Below are positions 29,777 to 38,316 of a stretch of 64,000 nucleotides of DNA, in pieces. The DNA is from CAVQOB01 sp963714325. Lineage in GTDB: Bacteria > Pseudomonadota > Alphaproteobacteria > Rhizobiales > Hyphomicrobiaceae. Positions within the stretch are counted from its first letter, which is position 1. Every line of letters begins with the position of its first letter. The notes below the pieces were generated by a model, which was given only the letters and a program-made list of their open reading frames with translations, ran no database searches and was not told where the DNA came from. The stretch is from positions 62,001 through 126,000 of the forward strand of contig CAVQOB010000035.1 of the NCBI GenBank assembly GCA_963714325.1, given 5' to 3'. The position numbers and the translations under genes were made by a program.

Positions 29777-30493
29777 TCAATGCACGGCCGAGGCTTCAAC
29801 CTCGACCAGGCGTCCGCCCTCGAGGCGCAGGATGCGATGCATGCGGCGCGCCAGATCCATATTGTGTGTGGCGATGAGGGCCGCCACCCCCGTCCGCTCG
29901 ATCAAGCTGAGCAATTCCGTAAATACATGCTCGCTGGTCTTCGGGTCGAGGTTGCCAGTCGGCTCGTCGGCCAGCAGCAACCGCGGTCGATTGGCGAGCG
30001 CGCGCGCAATGGCGACGCGTTGCTGCTCGCCACCAGACAATCGCGCCGGGCGATGGTCGAGGCGCTCACTGAGGCCCAGCGACGACAACAATTCTGTGGC
30101 GCGGGTGTGCGCCTCCTGACGGGTCTTGCCCTGGATCATCTGCGGGATCGCGACGTTTTCCAGCGCCGAAAACTCCGGCAGCAATTGATGGAACTGGTAG
30201 ACAAAACCCATCTCCGCCCGGCGCACGCGAGTCCGCTCGTCGTCACTCATGCGCGCGCAATCCTGACCATTGATGAAGACGTGCCCGGCGTCTGGCGTTT
30301 CGAGCAATCCCGTGACATGCAGCAATGTCGACTTGCCGGCACCCGACGGGCCAACCAGCGCAACGGCTTGTCCGGCATAAAGCTCGGCCGCCGCCCCGTC
30401 GAGAACACGGATTTCGCGCTCCGCTTGCCGGAACACCCGCGACAAGCCTTCCAGTTTCAGAATGGGGGCTGAGTGATCGACGGCGCGCTGCAT
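29777..30493 (-). CDS. lolD: Lipoprotein-releasing system ATP-binding protein LolD
   Basis: LolD powers extraction of outer-membrane lipoproteins from the inner membrane to LolA. The 238-residue ATPase has Walker A GPSGAGKST, Q-loop VYQFHQLLPEFSALENV (typical of the LolD/MacB group), signature LSGGEQQR and Walker B LLLADEPTGNLD. It lies four bases downstream of the lolC-type gene. Confidence 0.94.
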   Translation of the reverse strand: MQRAVDHSAPILKLEGLSRVFRQAEREIRVLDGAAAELYAGQAVALVGPSGAGKSTLLHVTGLLETPDAGHVFINGQDCARMSDDERTRVRRAEMGFVYQFHQLLPEFSALENVAIPQMIQGKTRQEAHTRATELLSSLGLSERLDHRPARLSGGEQQRVAIARALANRPRLLLADEPTGNLDPKTSEHVFTELLSLIERTGVAALIATHNMDLARRMHRILRLEGGRLVEVEASAVH

Positions 30494-30497
30494 GGGA

Positions 30498-31769
30498 TCA
30501 CTCGTACCTCAGGGCTTCGACCGGGTCGAGCCGCGACGCCCGCCACGACGGATAAACCGTGGCAAGCACCGACAACAACAGCGCCATGACGACAATCATC
30601 GCCGTTTCAAACGGATCAATCGCCGAGGGCATCCGCGCCAGATAGTAGAAATTCGGGTCGAACATCGTCCGCCCCGTCAGGCGCATGACGAACTGCCGCA
30701 CGCCCTCGATGTTCAATGCGAAAACGACGCCGAGCACCAATCCCGCCAAGGTGCCGACGACCCCGATCGATGCGCCGGTGATGAGGAACACGCGCATGAT
30801 CGCGCCTTTGGTCGCCCCCATCGTCCGGAGGATACCGATATCGCGCCCCTTGTCCTTCACCAGCATCATCAGGCCGGAAATGATGTTGAACGCGGCCACC
30901 AGCACGATCAGCGAGAGAATGATGAACATCATGGTGCGCTCGAGATCGAGCACGTTGATGAAGGTTTGGTTGCGCTGGCGCCAGTCCGCGAAATGCAACG
31001 ATGGTCCGGCGGCGGCCTTCATCGCAGCGGAACGCTCCGTGACCTTTTCAGGATCATCGACGAGAACCTCCAGCACGTCGGCTGACGCGCCGCGATTGAA
31101 GAAGCGCTGGGAGTCCTCGAACGGCATAAAGACCACCGTCCGATCATACTCGGACATGCCCAATTCGAAGATTGCGACGACAGGGAAGGCTTTGATCCGC
31201 GGCGAGGTCCCAAACGGCGTAGACGCACCACGCGGCTGAATGATGGTGATATTCTCGCCAATCCTGGCAATGCGCAGATTGTCGGCAAGCCGGGTGCCGA
31301 TCGCGACGCCACCGCTGGCGTCGAAGCCATCGAGAGTTCCCTGGCGTACGTTGCCGGCGACCAGCGCCAGTGACTTGACGCCTTCTTCCGTAAGACCGCG
31401 CACCAGACCGCCCGTGGCCTGCGCGGGGCTCGACAGCATGGCTTGGCCCTCAACGAGGGGAAACGCATGCTTGATGCCCGGCACCTTGGCCAAAAGCTTG
31501 GCCATGTCCTCATAGTCCTCGAACGGCTCGCCAATCTTGTTGACGACGATATGACCGTTGAGACCGAGGATCTTGCCAACCAGTTCCTTGCGGAAGCCAT
31601 TCATCACCGACATGACGATGATCAGTGTCGCGACACCGAGCATGATGCCAAGAAACGAGAACCCAGCGATCACCGAAATAAAGCCTTCGGATCGTCGCGC
31701 CCGCAGATAACGACCGGCCAACAGCCATTCGAACGGCGAGAACGGTTTGGTGTCGACGTTCGCACTCAT
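30498..31769 (-). CDS. lolC: Lipoprotein-releasing permease LolC/LolE family (single, LolF-like)
   Basis: The 423-residue membrane subunit has an N-terminal FEWLLAGRYLRARR amphipathic segment and a first membrane helix. A periplasmic MacB-like domain (about 50-265) follows, then three helices ending with a cytoplasmic DPVEALRYE tail. Only one such gene is present beside lolD, as in most alphaproteobacteria, so it probably works as a homodimer (LolF-like). It follows proS by 34 bases. Confidence 0.93.
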   Translation of the reverse strand: MSANVDTKPFSPFEWLLAGRYLRARRSEGFISVIAGFSFLGIMLGVATLIIVMSVMNGFRKELVGKILGLNGHIVVNKIGEPFEDYEDMAKLLAKVPGIKHAFPLVEGQAMLSSPAQATGGLVRGLTEEGVKSLALVAGNVRQGTLDGFDASGGVAIGTRLADNLRIARIGENITIIQPRGASTPFGTSPRIKAFPVVAIFELGMSEYDRTVVFMPFEDSQRFFNRGASADVLEVLVDDPEKVTERSAAMKAAAGPSLHFADWRQRNQTFINVLDLERTMMFIILSLIVLVAAFNIISGLMMLVKDKGRDIGILRTMGATKGAIMRVFLITGASIGVVGTLAGLVLGVVFALNIEGVRQFVMRLTGRTMFDPNFYYLARMPSAIDPFETAMIVVMALLLSVLATVYPSWRASRLDPVEALRYE

Positions 31770-31803
31770 GCCGTGCTCCGCGAGTAGCTTGGGCGTACCG
31801 TCA

Positions 31804-33153
31804 TCAAGCGAGGAAGCGGCGGGCGGCCACCAGCTCGCTCAACCGGCGCAGAGCCGCGTCCATCGGCATCGTCACGCGCTCGCCGGTCTTGCGCTCCTTG
31901 ATCTCGATCTCGCCGGACTTGATGCCCTTCGGCCCGACGATCAGCTGGAACGGCAGGCCGATCACATCCATGGTCGCGAACTTGGCACCCGCCCGATCGT
32001 CGCGATCGTCGAGCAGCACCGAGACGCCGGCCCGCTCCAATTTGGTGTAGAGATCGTTGCACGCCGTATCCGTATCCTTGTCGCCGGCTTTCAAATTGAT
32101 CAGTCCGACATCGAACGGCGCAACAGGAACCGGCCAGATGATGCCGTCCTTGTCGTGGCTCGCCTCAATGATCGCCGCAACCACGCGCGTCGGCCCGATG
32201 CCGTAGGAACCCATGTGGACCGTCACTGGCTTGCCGTCTGGTCCTTGCACCTGCGCTCCCATCGGCTCCGAATACTTGGTTCCGAAGTAGAAAATATGAC
32301 CGACCTCGATGCCCCGAGCCGATACCCGTTTTGCCGCTTCGATCGCCTCGTAAGCCTTCGCGTCGTGCTTTTCACTGGTCGCCGCGTAGAGCGATGTCCA
32401 CTTGTGGACACACGCCTGGATGGCCGCAGCATCATCGAAGTTAGTATCGGCCGGTGGTGTCGGAAAGTCGAGGTAGTCCTTATGACAAAAGACCTCGCTT
32501 TCGCCGGTGTCCGCGAGGATGATGAACTCATGGCTGAGATCACCGCCGATCGGGCCGGTATCAGCCTGCATTGGTATCGCCTTCAGGCCAAACCGCGCGA
32601 AGGTGCGCAAATACGCCACGAACATCTTGTTATAGGCATGCCGCGCTTTCTCTTGGTCGAGATCGAACGAGTAGGCATCTTTCATCAGGAATTCGCGGCT
32701 GCGCATGACGCCGAAACGCGGGCGGACCTCGTCGCGGAACTTCCACTGGATGTGGTAGAGGTTGAGCGGCAGATCACGATAGCTTTTCACGTGCGAACGG
32801 AAGATTCCGGTGATCATTTCCTCGTTGGTCGGTCCGAACAGCATCTCGCGTTCATGCCGATCGCCAATCCGCAGCATTTCCTTGCCGTAGGCGTCGTAAC
32901 GTCCGCTTTCGCGCCAGAGTTCGGCGGACTGGATAGTCGGCATCAGCAATTCAACCGCGCCTGATCGGTTCTGTTCTTCGCGGACGATGCGATTGACCTT
33001 GTCGAGCACCCGCAAACCCAGCGGCAGCCAGGAATAAATGCCAGCACTCTCCTGCTTGATCATGCCGGCGCGCAGCATCAGCTGATGCGAGATGATTTCC
33101 GCTTCTTTCGGCGTATCGCGCAGGACGGGCAGGAAATAGCGGGAGAGGCGCAT
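31804..33153 (-). CDS. proS: Prolyl-tRNA synthetase, short alpha-proteobacterial type
   Basis: ProS charges tRNA-Pro. The 449-residue class II synthetase begins MRLSRYFLPVLRDTPKEAEI, has motif 2 FRDEVRPRFGVMRSREFLMKDAYSFD and the C-terminal anticodon-binding domain (IWPVPVAPFDVGLINL onward). It lacks the roughly 180-residue editing insertion of the long bacterial form, as expected in alphaproteobacteria. ATG at 33153 starts the homology. A 483-base gap upstream separates it from the DUF1467 gene. Confidence 0.95.
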   Translation of the reverse strand: MRLSRYFLPVLRDTPKEAEIISHQLMLRAGMIKQESAGIYSWLPLGLRVLDKVNRIVREEQNRSGAVELLMPTIQSAELWRESGRYDAYGKEMLRIGDRHEREMLFGPTNEEMITGIFRSHVKSYRDLPLNLYHIQWKFRDEVRPRFGVMRSREFLMKDAYSFDLDQEKARHAYNKMFVAYLRTFARFGLKAIPMQADTGPIGGDLSHEFIILADTGESEVFCHKDYLDFPTPPADTNFDDAAAIQACVHKWTSLYAATSEKHDAKAYEAIEAAKRVSARGIEVGHIFYFGTKYSEPMGAQVQGPDGKPVTVHMGSYGIGPTRVVAAIIEASHDKDGIIWPVPVAPFDVGLINLKAGDKDTDTACNDLYTKLERAGVSVLLDDRDDRAGAKFATMDVIGLPFQLIVGPKGIKSGEIEIKERKTGERVTMPMDAALRRLSELVAARRFLA

Positions 33154-33582
33154 GGGGATCCTGAATGTCTGAACAGGTTTGGCGGGCCGTCTCGCGCGAC
33201 ACCCGCATGGATGGATGGGTGACTGACACAAGCACCGGACAGGAGCCAGACCCTATCCACGCGTGATAGCGATTTCAACAAATTGAGGCAACCAGTGCCG
33301 CGCCTGGGCCTGTGTGCAGTCGGGGACAACGGCGGCGGGCCCGGCCGCATATCTATGCCCATCCGGCACAATTGGCGTTTCGCTGTGAGGAACGCCAAGG
33401 TGCCTAATGACAATATAGTGACAACCCGGTATGCTCTCGTCGTAGTCGCAAAAATGAAAAAATGAGAAGAAGAGGTGCGTCTGATCGTATCAACGATTGG
33501 AACGGGCCCTAGTCTAGGGATGAAAATGCAGCGGCGGCGTCTCGATGCCCGTCGCGTAAACCGAGCAGGCAGAATACAGATG
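33154..33582 (+). other. Long gap before proS; possible small-RNA locus
   Basis: Nothing here is a convincing gene on the minus strand. The plus strand carries only a 17-codon open frame (from the ATG in AAAAATGAGAAG near 33460) and ends in an intrinsic terminator (33583-33614). A short plus-strand transcript is therefore possible. The remaining sequence shows no repeats and no tRNA. Confidence 0.3.
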
Positions 33583-33614
33583 AACGAGGTTGCCATCGGC
33601 AGCCTCGTTTTTCG
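33583..33614 (+). terminator. Intrinsic terminator with no obvious plus-strand gene
   Basis: AACGAGGTTGCC (33583-33594), a three-base loop ATC and GGCAGCCTCGTT (33598-33609) form a 12-bp stem with one G-T wobble, followed by a T-run. The U-tract is on the plus strand only, yet every recognised gene here is on the minus strand. Confidence 0.65.
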
Positions 33615-33636
33615 TTTGACCAGTCGCCATTCCGTT

Positions 33637-33897
33637 CTAGCCGCCGGGGACACCGGGGATGTCAACTGACACCAGTCGCAAGCGGATAACGATATAGACG
33701 GCGGCGAAAACAAGGATCGAAACGACCGTGGTGATGCCGGCAACACGCCTCATGTTCGTGCTGGCTGGCGCACTGGACGGCGTTCCCGGCAAGACATCAC
33801 CGCTCTCGCCCTGGGTTTTGACGCCAAACGGCAGCACGGCGAACAGCACCGTCCACCAAATGATGAAAAAGAGCGCAAGACTGAGTGTCAGGCTCAT
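33637..33897 (-). CDS. DUF1467 small membrane protein
   Basis: The 86-residue protein has two membrane segments (about 3-24 and 52-73) separated by a polar loop with PFGVKTQGE, a mark of DUF1467. It is conserved between mce and proS in Rhizobiales. Function is unknown. It starts nine bases after the mce stop. Confidence 0.82.
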   Translation of the reverse strand: MSLTLSLALFFIIWWTVLFAVLPFGVKTQGESGDVLPGTPSSAPASTNMRRVAGITTVVSILVFAAVYIVIRLRLVSVDIPGVPGG

Positions 33898-33906
33898 CGG
33901 CTTGCC

Positions 33907-34311
33907 TCAGATCTGTTCCAGTTCGACCAACGTGCCGCAGAAGTCCTTGGGATGCAGAAACAGCACCGGCTTACCGTGCGCCCCGATCCGCGGCTCACCA
34001 CTGCCAAGGACGCGCGCGCCTCGTTGCTTCAGGTGATCGCGCGCGGCAATGATATCGTCAACCTCGTAGCAGACGTGATGGATGCCGCCATCGCCGTTAC
34101 GCTCAAGGAATTTGCCGATCGGCGAGTCAGGCCCAAGCGGCTCCAGCAATTCGATCTTGGTATTCGGCAGCTCGACAAACACGACGGTAACGCCGTGCTC
34201 GGGTTGCGGCGACGGGTCGCTGATTTTGGCACCGAGCAAATCCCGATACACGGCTGTACCCTTCGTCAATGACGAAACAGCAATGGCAACGTGATTAAGC
34301 CGCCCGATCAT
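33907..34311 (-). CDS. mce: Methylmalonyl-CoA epimerase
   Basis: This enzyme interconverts (R)- and (S)-methylmalonyl-CoA, feeding methylmalonyl-CoA mutase. The 134-residue VOC-fold protein has LNHVAIAV with the first metal His, IHHVCYEV and the late metal Glu in TLVELEQ. The length is standard. AGGGAAAG precedes the ATG. It follows rnj by 28 bases in a conserved order. Confidence 0.93.
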   Translation of the reverse strand: MIGRLNHVAIAVSSLTKGTAVYRDLLGAKISDPSPQPEHGVTVVFVELPNTKIELLEPLGPDSPIGKFLERNGDGGIHHVCYEVDDIIAARDHLKQRGARVLGSGEPRIGAHGKPVLFLHPKDFCGTLVELEQI

Positions 34312-34339
34312 GTAAGCTTTCCCTGCACAACCCCTGCAT

Positions 34340-36052
34340 TTAACGCCCGTCGATCCTCGCGATCATCACTTTGACGATCGGCTTCTTGCCCCACGCCCGA
34401 TCGATCGCCGCGCGGACCGCGCGTTTGACCGCATCGCCGAGCATGTCGATATCGCCGCGTCGCTTCGGTGGAATTGATTTTAAAGTGCCGTCGATGGCGT
34501 CGAGTGCAACGTCTTCCATGCTGTCGCCAGCGGGATCCTCGTAGGGCACGCCATCCAGGATCACGTCGGGGTCGGCGATCACCTCGCCGCGCGCGCTAAT
34601 CACCAGACTGACGACAGCAATCCCGACGGTTGCAAGCTTGCGCCGTTCACGAACCGGGCCGTCCTCGCTGGGCACGAGCAGGTTGCCATCGCGGAACACC
34701 CGGCCAACCGGCGCCGTGTCGACGATTTTTGCAGGACCGGGCGCCAGCTTCAGGATGTCGCCGTTGCGGATAATCTTCGTGTCGGCCACGCCACATTGGC
34801 GCGCCAGTTCAGCGTTGGCGGCGAGGTGGCGGGCTTCGCCGTGCATGGGAATGACGACGCGCGGCTTGATCCAGCCGTACATTTCCTTGAGTTCCTCGCG
34901 GCGGGGATGGCCTGTCACGTGGACCAGATCGGCGCCACCATCGACGACCAGTTCACAACCCTGCTCGACCAGCAGATTTTGAATGCGGCCGACGGACTTC
35001 TCATTGCCCGGGATCGTCCGCGACGAAAAAATCACCGTATCGCCCTTGCCGAGCTTGACGTGGGGGTGCTGGCCTTCCGCGATGCGGGCCAGCGCCGCGC
35101 GGCCCTCGCCCTGGCTGCCCGTGCACAACACCAGCGTTTCGTCGGCGTTGAGATGCGAGAAGCGATCCTGGTCGTTATAGGCAAAATTCTTCGGCAAGTG
35201 GCCGGTCTCGATCGCCACTTCGATCATGCGATGCATGGCGCGGCCGGCAACGACGAGTTTGCGGCCGGTGGCTTTGGCGGCGGCGCTGGCCGCCAGAATG
35301 CGCGCAACGTTCGATGCGAAAATAGTGACGGCGACGCGGCCCTTGGCCCGTGCGATGACGGCGCCGAGCGACTTCGCGACATCGGTTTCTGACGGCGAGC
35401 GGCCCTCCCGCAAGGCGTTGGTCGAGTTGCAGATCATGGCATCGACGCCACTTTCCCCGAGCTTGATCAAGCGCGCCTTGTCGGTCGGCAAGCCGACATA
35501 AGGAGCGTCGTCGAGTTTCCAGTCGCCGGTGTGCAGCACTGTGCCGTGCGCGGTGCGCAGGACCAACGCCTGCGATTCCGGAATCGAATGCGCGACCGAA
35601 ATATATTCACATTGGAACGGACCAACTTCAAAACTTCCATCGACTGGAATCTCGATGATTTTCACTGTCGCCTTGCCCGGGTATTCGGCCATTTTGGCCT
35701 TGAGCAGTGCCGCCGTGAATGGCGTTGCATAGACCGGGACTTTCAAGCGCGGCCACAGATCAATGATCGCACCAATGTGATCTTCGTGTGCGTGTGTCAG
35801 CACGAGACCGACGAGATCTGACCGGTTCTCGGCCATGAAGCGGATGTCTGGCAGGATTACGTCGACGCCTGGATCGAATTCGCCCTCCGGGAACGTGATG
35901 CCGAGATCGACCATCAGCCATCGGCGATCGTCAACCGGACCGACACCGTAGGCGTAGCAATTCATGCCGATCTCGCCGAGCCCACCGAGCGCCACGATCA
36001 CGAGTTCCGAGGCACCACCGGTGTCCCGCTTTTTCGCCTTACGTTCAGCCAT
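34340..36052 (-). CDS. rnj: Ribonuclease J
   Basis: RNase J is a 5'-3' exo/endoribonuclease that matures rRNA and turns over mRNA in alphaproteobacteria. The 570-residue product has the metallo-beta-lactamase motif THAHEDHIGA and the beta-CASP motifs, including SRTIPGNE and the HVTGHPRREELKEMYGWIKP region. A C-terminal domain follows. ATG at 36052 overlaps the end of birA by eight bases; a GTG nine bases upstream is possible but less likely. Confidence 0.94.
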   Translation of the reverse strand: MAERKAKKRDTGGASELVIVALGGLGEIGMNCYAYGVGPVDDRRWLMVDLGITFPEGEFDPGVDVILPDIRFMAENRSDLVGLVLTHAHEDHIGAIIDLWPRLKVPVYATPFTAALLKAKMAEYPGKATVKIIEIPVDGSFEVGPFQCEYISVAHSIPESQALVLRTAHGTVLHTGDWKLDDAPYVGLPTDKARLIKLGESGVDAMICNSTNALREGRSPSETDVAKSLGAVIARAKGRVAVTIFASNVARILAASAAAKATGRKLVVAGRAMHRMIEVAIETGHLPKNFAYNDQDRFSHLNADETLVLCTGSQGEGRAALARIAEGQHPHVKLGKGDTVIFSSRTIPGNEKSVGRIQNLLVEQGCELVVDGGADLVHVTGHPRREELKEMYGWIKPRVVIPMHGEARHLAANAELARQCGVADTKIIRNGDILKLAPGPAKIVDTAPVGRVFRDGNLLVPSEDGPVRERRKLATVGIAVVSLVISARGEVIADPDVILDGVPYEDPAGDSMEDVALDAIDGTLKSIPPKRRGDIDMLGDAVKRAVRAAIDRAWGKKPIVKVMIARIDGR

Positions 36053-36848
36053 TCTGCTCACGTTCCCTGTTTCTGGTTTCCACCAGTAATGTCACATCGC
36101 CGAACGTGACGCGTTCGATGCTTTCGCCAACCGTCTTGAGGAGAAGCGCTCCGTCGTGGTCGAGCCCCGCAAAATGGCCGGCACGGCGTTCCCCGCCAAA
36201 ATTGACGTCAATCGGCTCGCCAACGGCACCAGCCCGCAGCAACCATGCGGCGCGCACGTCCTCAAACCCCACCCCATCGTTCCAAACCGAGAACCAATGT
36301 TGCACTGCCCAAGCCAGATGTCTGAGCATACTTTCGGGCGCAATGTCCACGGAATGTTCGCCGAGATGGGTCGCTTCCCGGCCGAGCGTCTCGGGATGCC
36401 ACGCCAGATTGATCCCGATCCCCAGGACCAAGCACAGCCGACTATCGGCTGTTACCGTCGTCTCGGGCAGGATGCCTGCGAGCTTGGCCGGCCCGATCAG
36501 CACGTCGTTCGGCCATTTGAGACGCAGTCCGGTGATGGGCGGGCCGTCGCCAGCGACCGCGCGCACAGCGTCAACGACCGCAACACCCGCCAACAGTGAC
36601 ACCTGATGGGCCATCGCTTGACTGCTCGCCAATGTCATCAGCAGGCTTGCAGTCAGATTGCCGGCTTCCGATACCCAGGTACGCCCCGATCGCCCGCGTC
36701 CCGCCGTCTGCCGGATGGCCCGTATCCACAGCGGTCCTGGCTCACCGAGCAGCGCCAGTCGCATGGCCTCGGCATTACTCGAGCCGATCTCATCATAGAC
36801 GATGACACTTGGCTGAAACGTAGACGGGGGCGTCAGAAGTCCGGACAT
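36045..36848 (-). CDS. birA: Biotin-[acetyl-CoA-carboxylase] ligase
   Basis: BirA attaches biotin to biotin carboxyl carrier proteins. The 267-residue product has the catalytic GRGRSGRTW loop and the KWPNDVLI motif, plus a C-terminal SH3-like domain. The N-terminal repressor helix-turn-helix of E. coli BirA is absent, so it is monofunctional, as is usual here. ATG at 36848 begins eight bases after the nuoN stop, making it part of the complex I operon tail. Confidence 0.93.
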   Translation of the reverse strand: MSGLLTPPSTFQPSVIVYDEIGSSNAEAMRLALLGEPGPLWIRAIRQTAGRGRSGRTWVSEAGNLTASLLMTLASSQAMAHQVSLLAGVAVVDAVRAVAGDGPPITGLRLKWPNDVLIGPAKLAGILPETTVTADSRLCLVLGIGINLAWHPETLGREATHLGEHSVDIAPESMLRHLAWAVQHWFSVWNDGVGFEDVRAAWLLRAGAVGEPIDVNFGGERRAGHFAGLDHDGALLLKTVGESIERVTFGDVTLLVETRNREREQNG

Positions 36849-36856
36849 TGTCGCCG

Positions 36857-38305
36857 TCAAAAGAGCGATTTGGCGGCGGCCGCTGCCTGGGCCACCAGTG
36901 GGCCTGGGCGAACCGTGTAGAGAACGACGAACAGCGCGGCACACGTCATGACAACAGCCGTTTTCGCGGGCATGCGCAGGAAGCCCGGCTTCTTGTCGTC
37001 AAAGAACATGATCTTGACGACACGCAGGTAGTAGTAGGCCGCGATCACGCTGGCGATGACACCGAGGACCGCCAACGGCCAGAGCTTGGCGTTGACCGCG
37101 GCGAGGAACACTTCCCATTTCGCGATGAAGCCTGCGAGCGGGGGGATGCCGGCCAGCGAGAACATCAGAATGCCCAGGCAGGCAGCCATCGGCAGATTGG
37201 TCTGCGACAACCCAGCGAGTTCGCTGATGTCCTCGACCGGACCGCCGTCGCGACGCATACCGAGCACGCAGGCGAACGCGCCGAGTGTCATGACAACGTA
37301 GATCGCCATATACACGAGTACGCTTTCGGCGCCCTTCTCGGTTCCGGCGGCCAGACCAACCAACGCGAAGCCCATGTTGGCGATCGATGAGTAGGCGAGC
37401 AGTCGCTTGATGTTCGTCTGCCCGATAGCGGCGACCGCACCAAGCCCCATCGATGCCAGTGACAGGAAGATGACGATTTGCTGCCATTGCGGCGTGATGC
37501 CACCGAACGCGCCAATGAGCACGCGGACCATCAGCGCCATCGCCGCAACCTTGGGTGCCGCCGAAAAGAACGCGGCAACCGGCGTCGGCGCACCCTGATA
37601 CACGTCCGGCGTCCACATGTGGAACGGCACGGCCGAGATCTTGAACGCCAACCCGACCATCAGGAAGACGAGGCCGAAGATCAGGCCGACGTTCTGCCCG
37701 GCGCCGGTTGCTTTGGCAGCGGTCGCGATCACCGAGAAATTAGTCGATCCGGTGAACCCGTAGATCAACGAGGCACCATAGAGCAGCATGCCCGATGACA
37801 GCGCACCCAGTACAAAGTACTTGAGGCCGGCTTCGCTTGATTGCACGTCGTCGCGACGGAAGGCCGCGACCACATAGAGCGCCAGCGATTGCAATTCGAG
37901 ACCAAGATACAGCGTCATGAGATCATTCGCCGAGATCATCATCAGCATGCCGGCCGTCGCCAGCAAGACGAGGACTGGATACTCGAACTTCAGATATTTG
38001 CCGTCTTTCATGTGATCGAACGACAGCACCAGCGCGACCGCCGATCCAAACAACGCCAGCAGTTTCATGAAACGGGCAAAGTTATCCGCAAGAAAACTGC
38101 GATCGAACAGGGCTTGCGTCACGGCCGGCTGCTGCCAGATCAAATACCCGGTCCCGATCAGCACAGCGACAGCCAACCAGCCGATCATCTCGGACTCGGT
38201 ATCGTTTTCCGGGCGGAACACACCAAGCATCAGCAGGGTCATGGCACCTGCGACCAGGAACAATTCTGGTGCCATCGGCCAGAGCGAGGAGAGAAATTGC
38301 GGCAT
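36857..38305 (-). CDS. nuoN: NADH-quinone oxidoreductase subunit N
   Basis: NuoN is an antiporter-like, proton-pumping membrane subunit of complex I. The 482-residue, about 14-helix protein has the conserved Lys/Glu helices (for example LGLELQSLALYVVAAF, and FKISAVPFHMWTPDVYQGAPTPVAAFF in the broken helix region). It is the last nuo gene, with birA immediately after. Confidence 0.96.
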   Translation of the reverse strand: MPQFLSSLWPMAPELFLVAGAMTLLMLGVFRPENDTESEMIGWLAVAVLIGTGYLIWQQPAVTQALFDRSFLADNFARFMKLLALFGSAVALVLSFDHMKDGKYLKFEYPVLVLLATAGMLMMISANDLMTLYLGLELQSLALYVVAAFRRDDVQSSEAGLKYFVLGALSSGMLLYGASLIYGFTGSTNFSVIATAAKATGAGQNVGLIFGLVFLMVGLAFKISAVPFHMWTPDVYQGAPTPVAAFFSAAPKVAAMALMVRVLIGAFGGITPQWQQIVIFLSLASMGLGAVAAIGQTNIKRLLAYSSIANMGFALVGLAAGTEKGAESVLVYMAIYVVMTLGAFACVLGMRRDGGPVEDISELAGLSQTNLPMAACLGILMFSLAGIPPLAGFIAKWEVFLAAVNAKLWPLAVLGVIASVIAAYYYLRVVKIMFFDDKKPGFLRMPAKTAVVMTCAALFVVLYTVRPGPLVAQAAAAAKSLF

Positions 38306-38316
38306 GGTCGGTCTCC

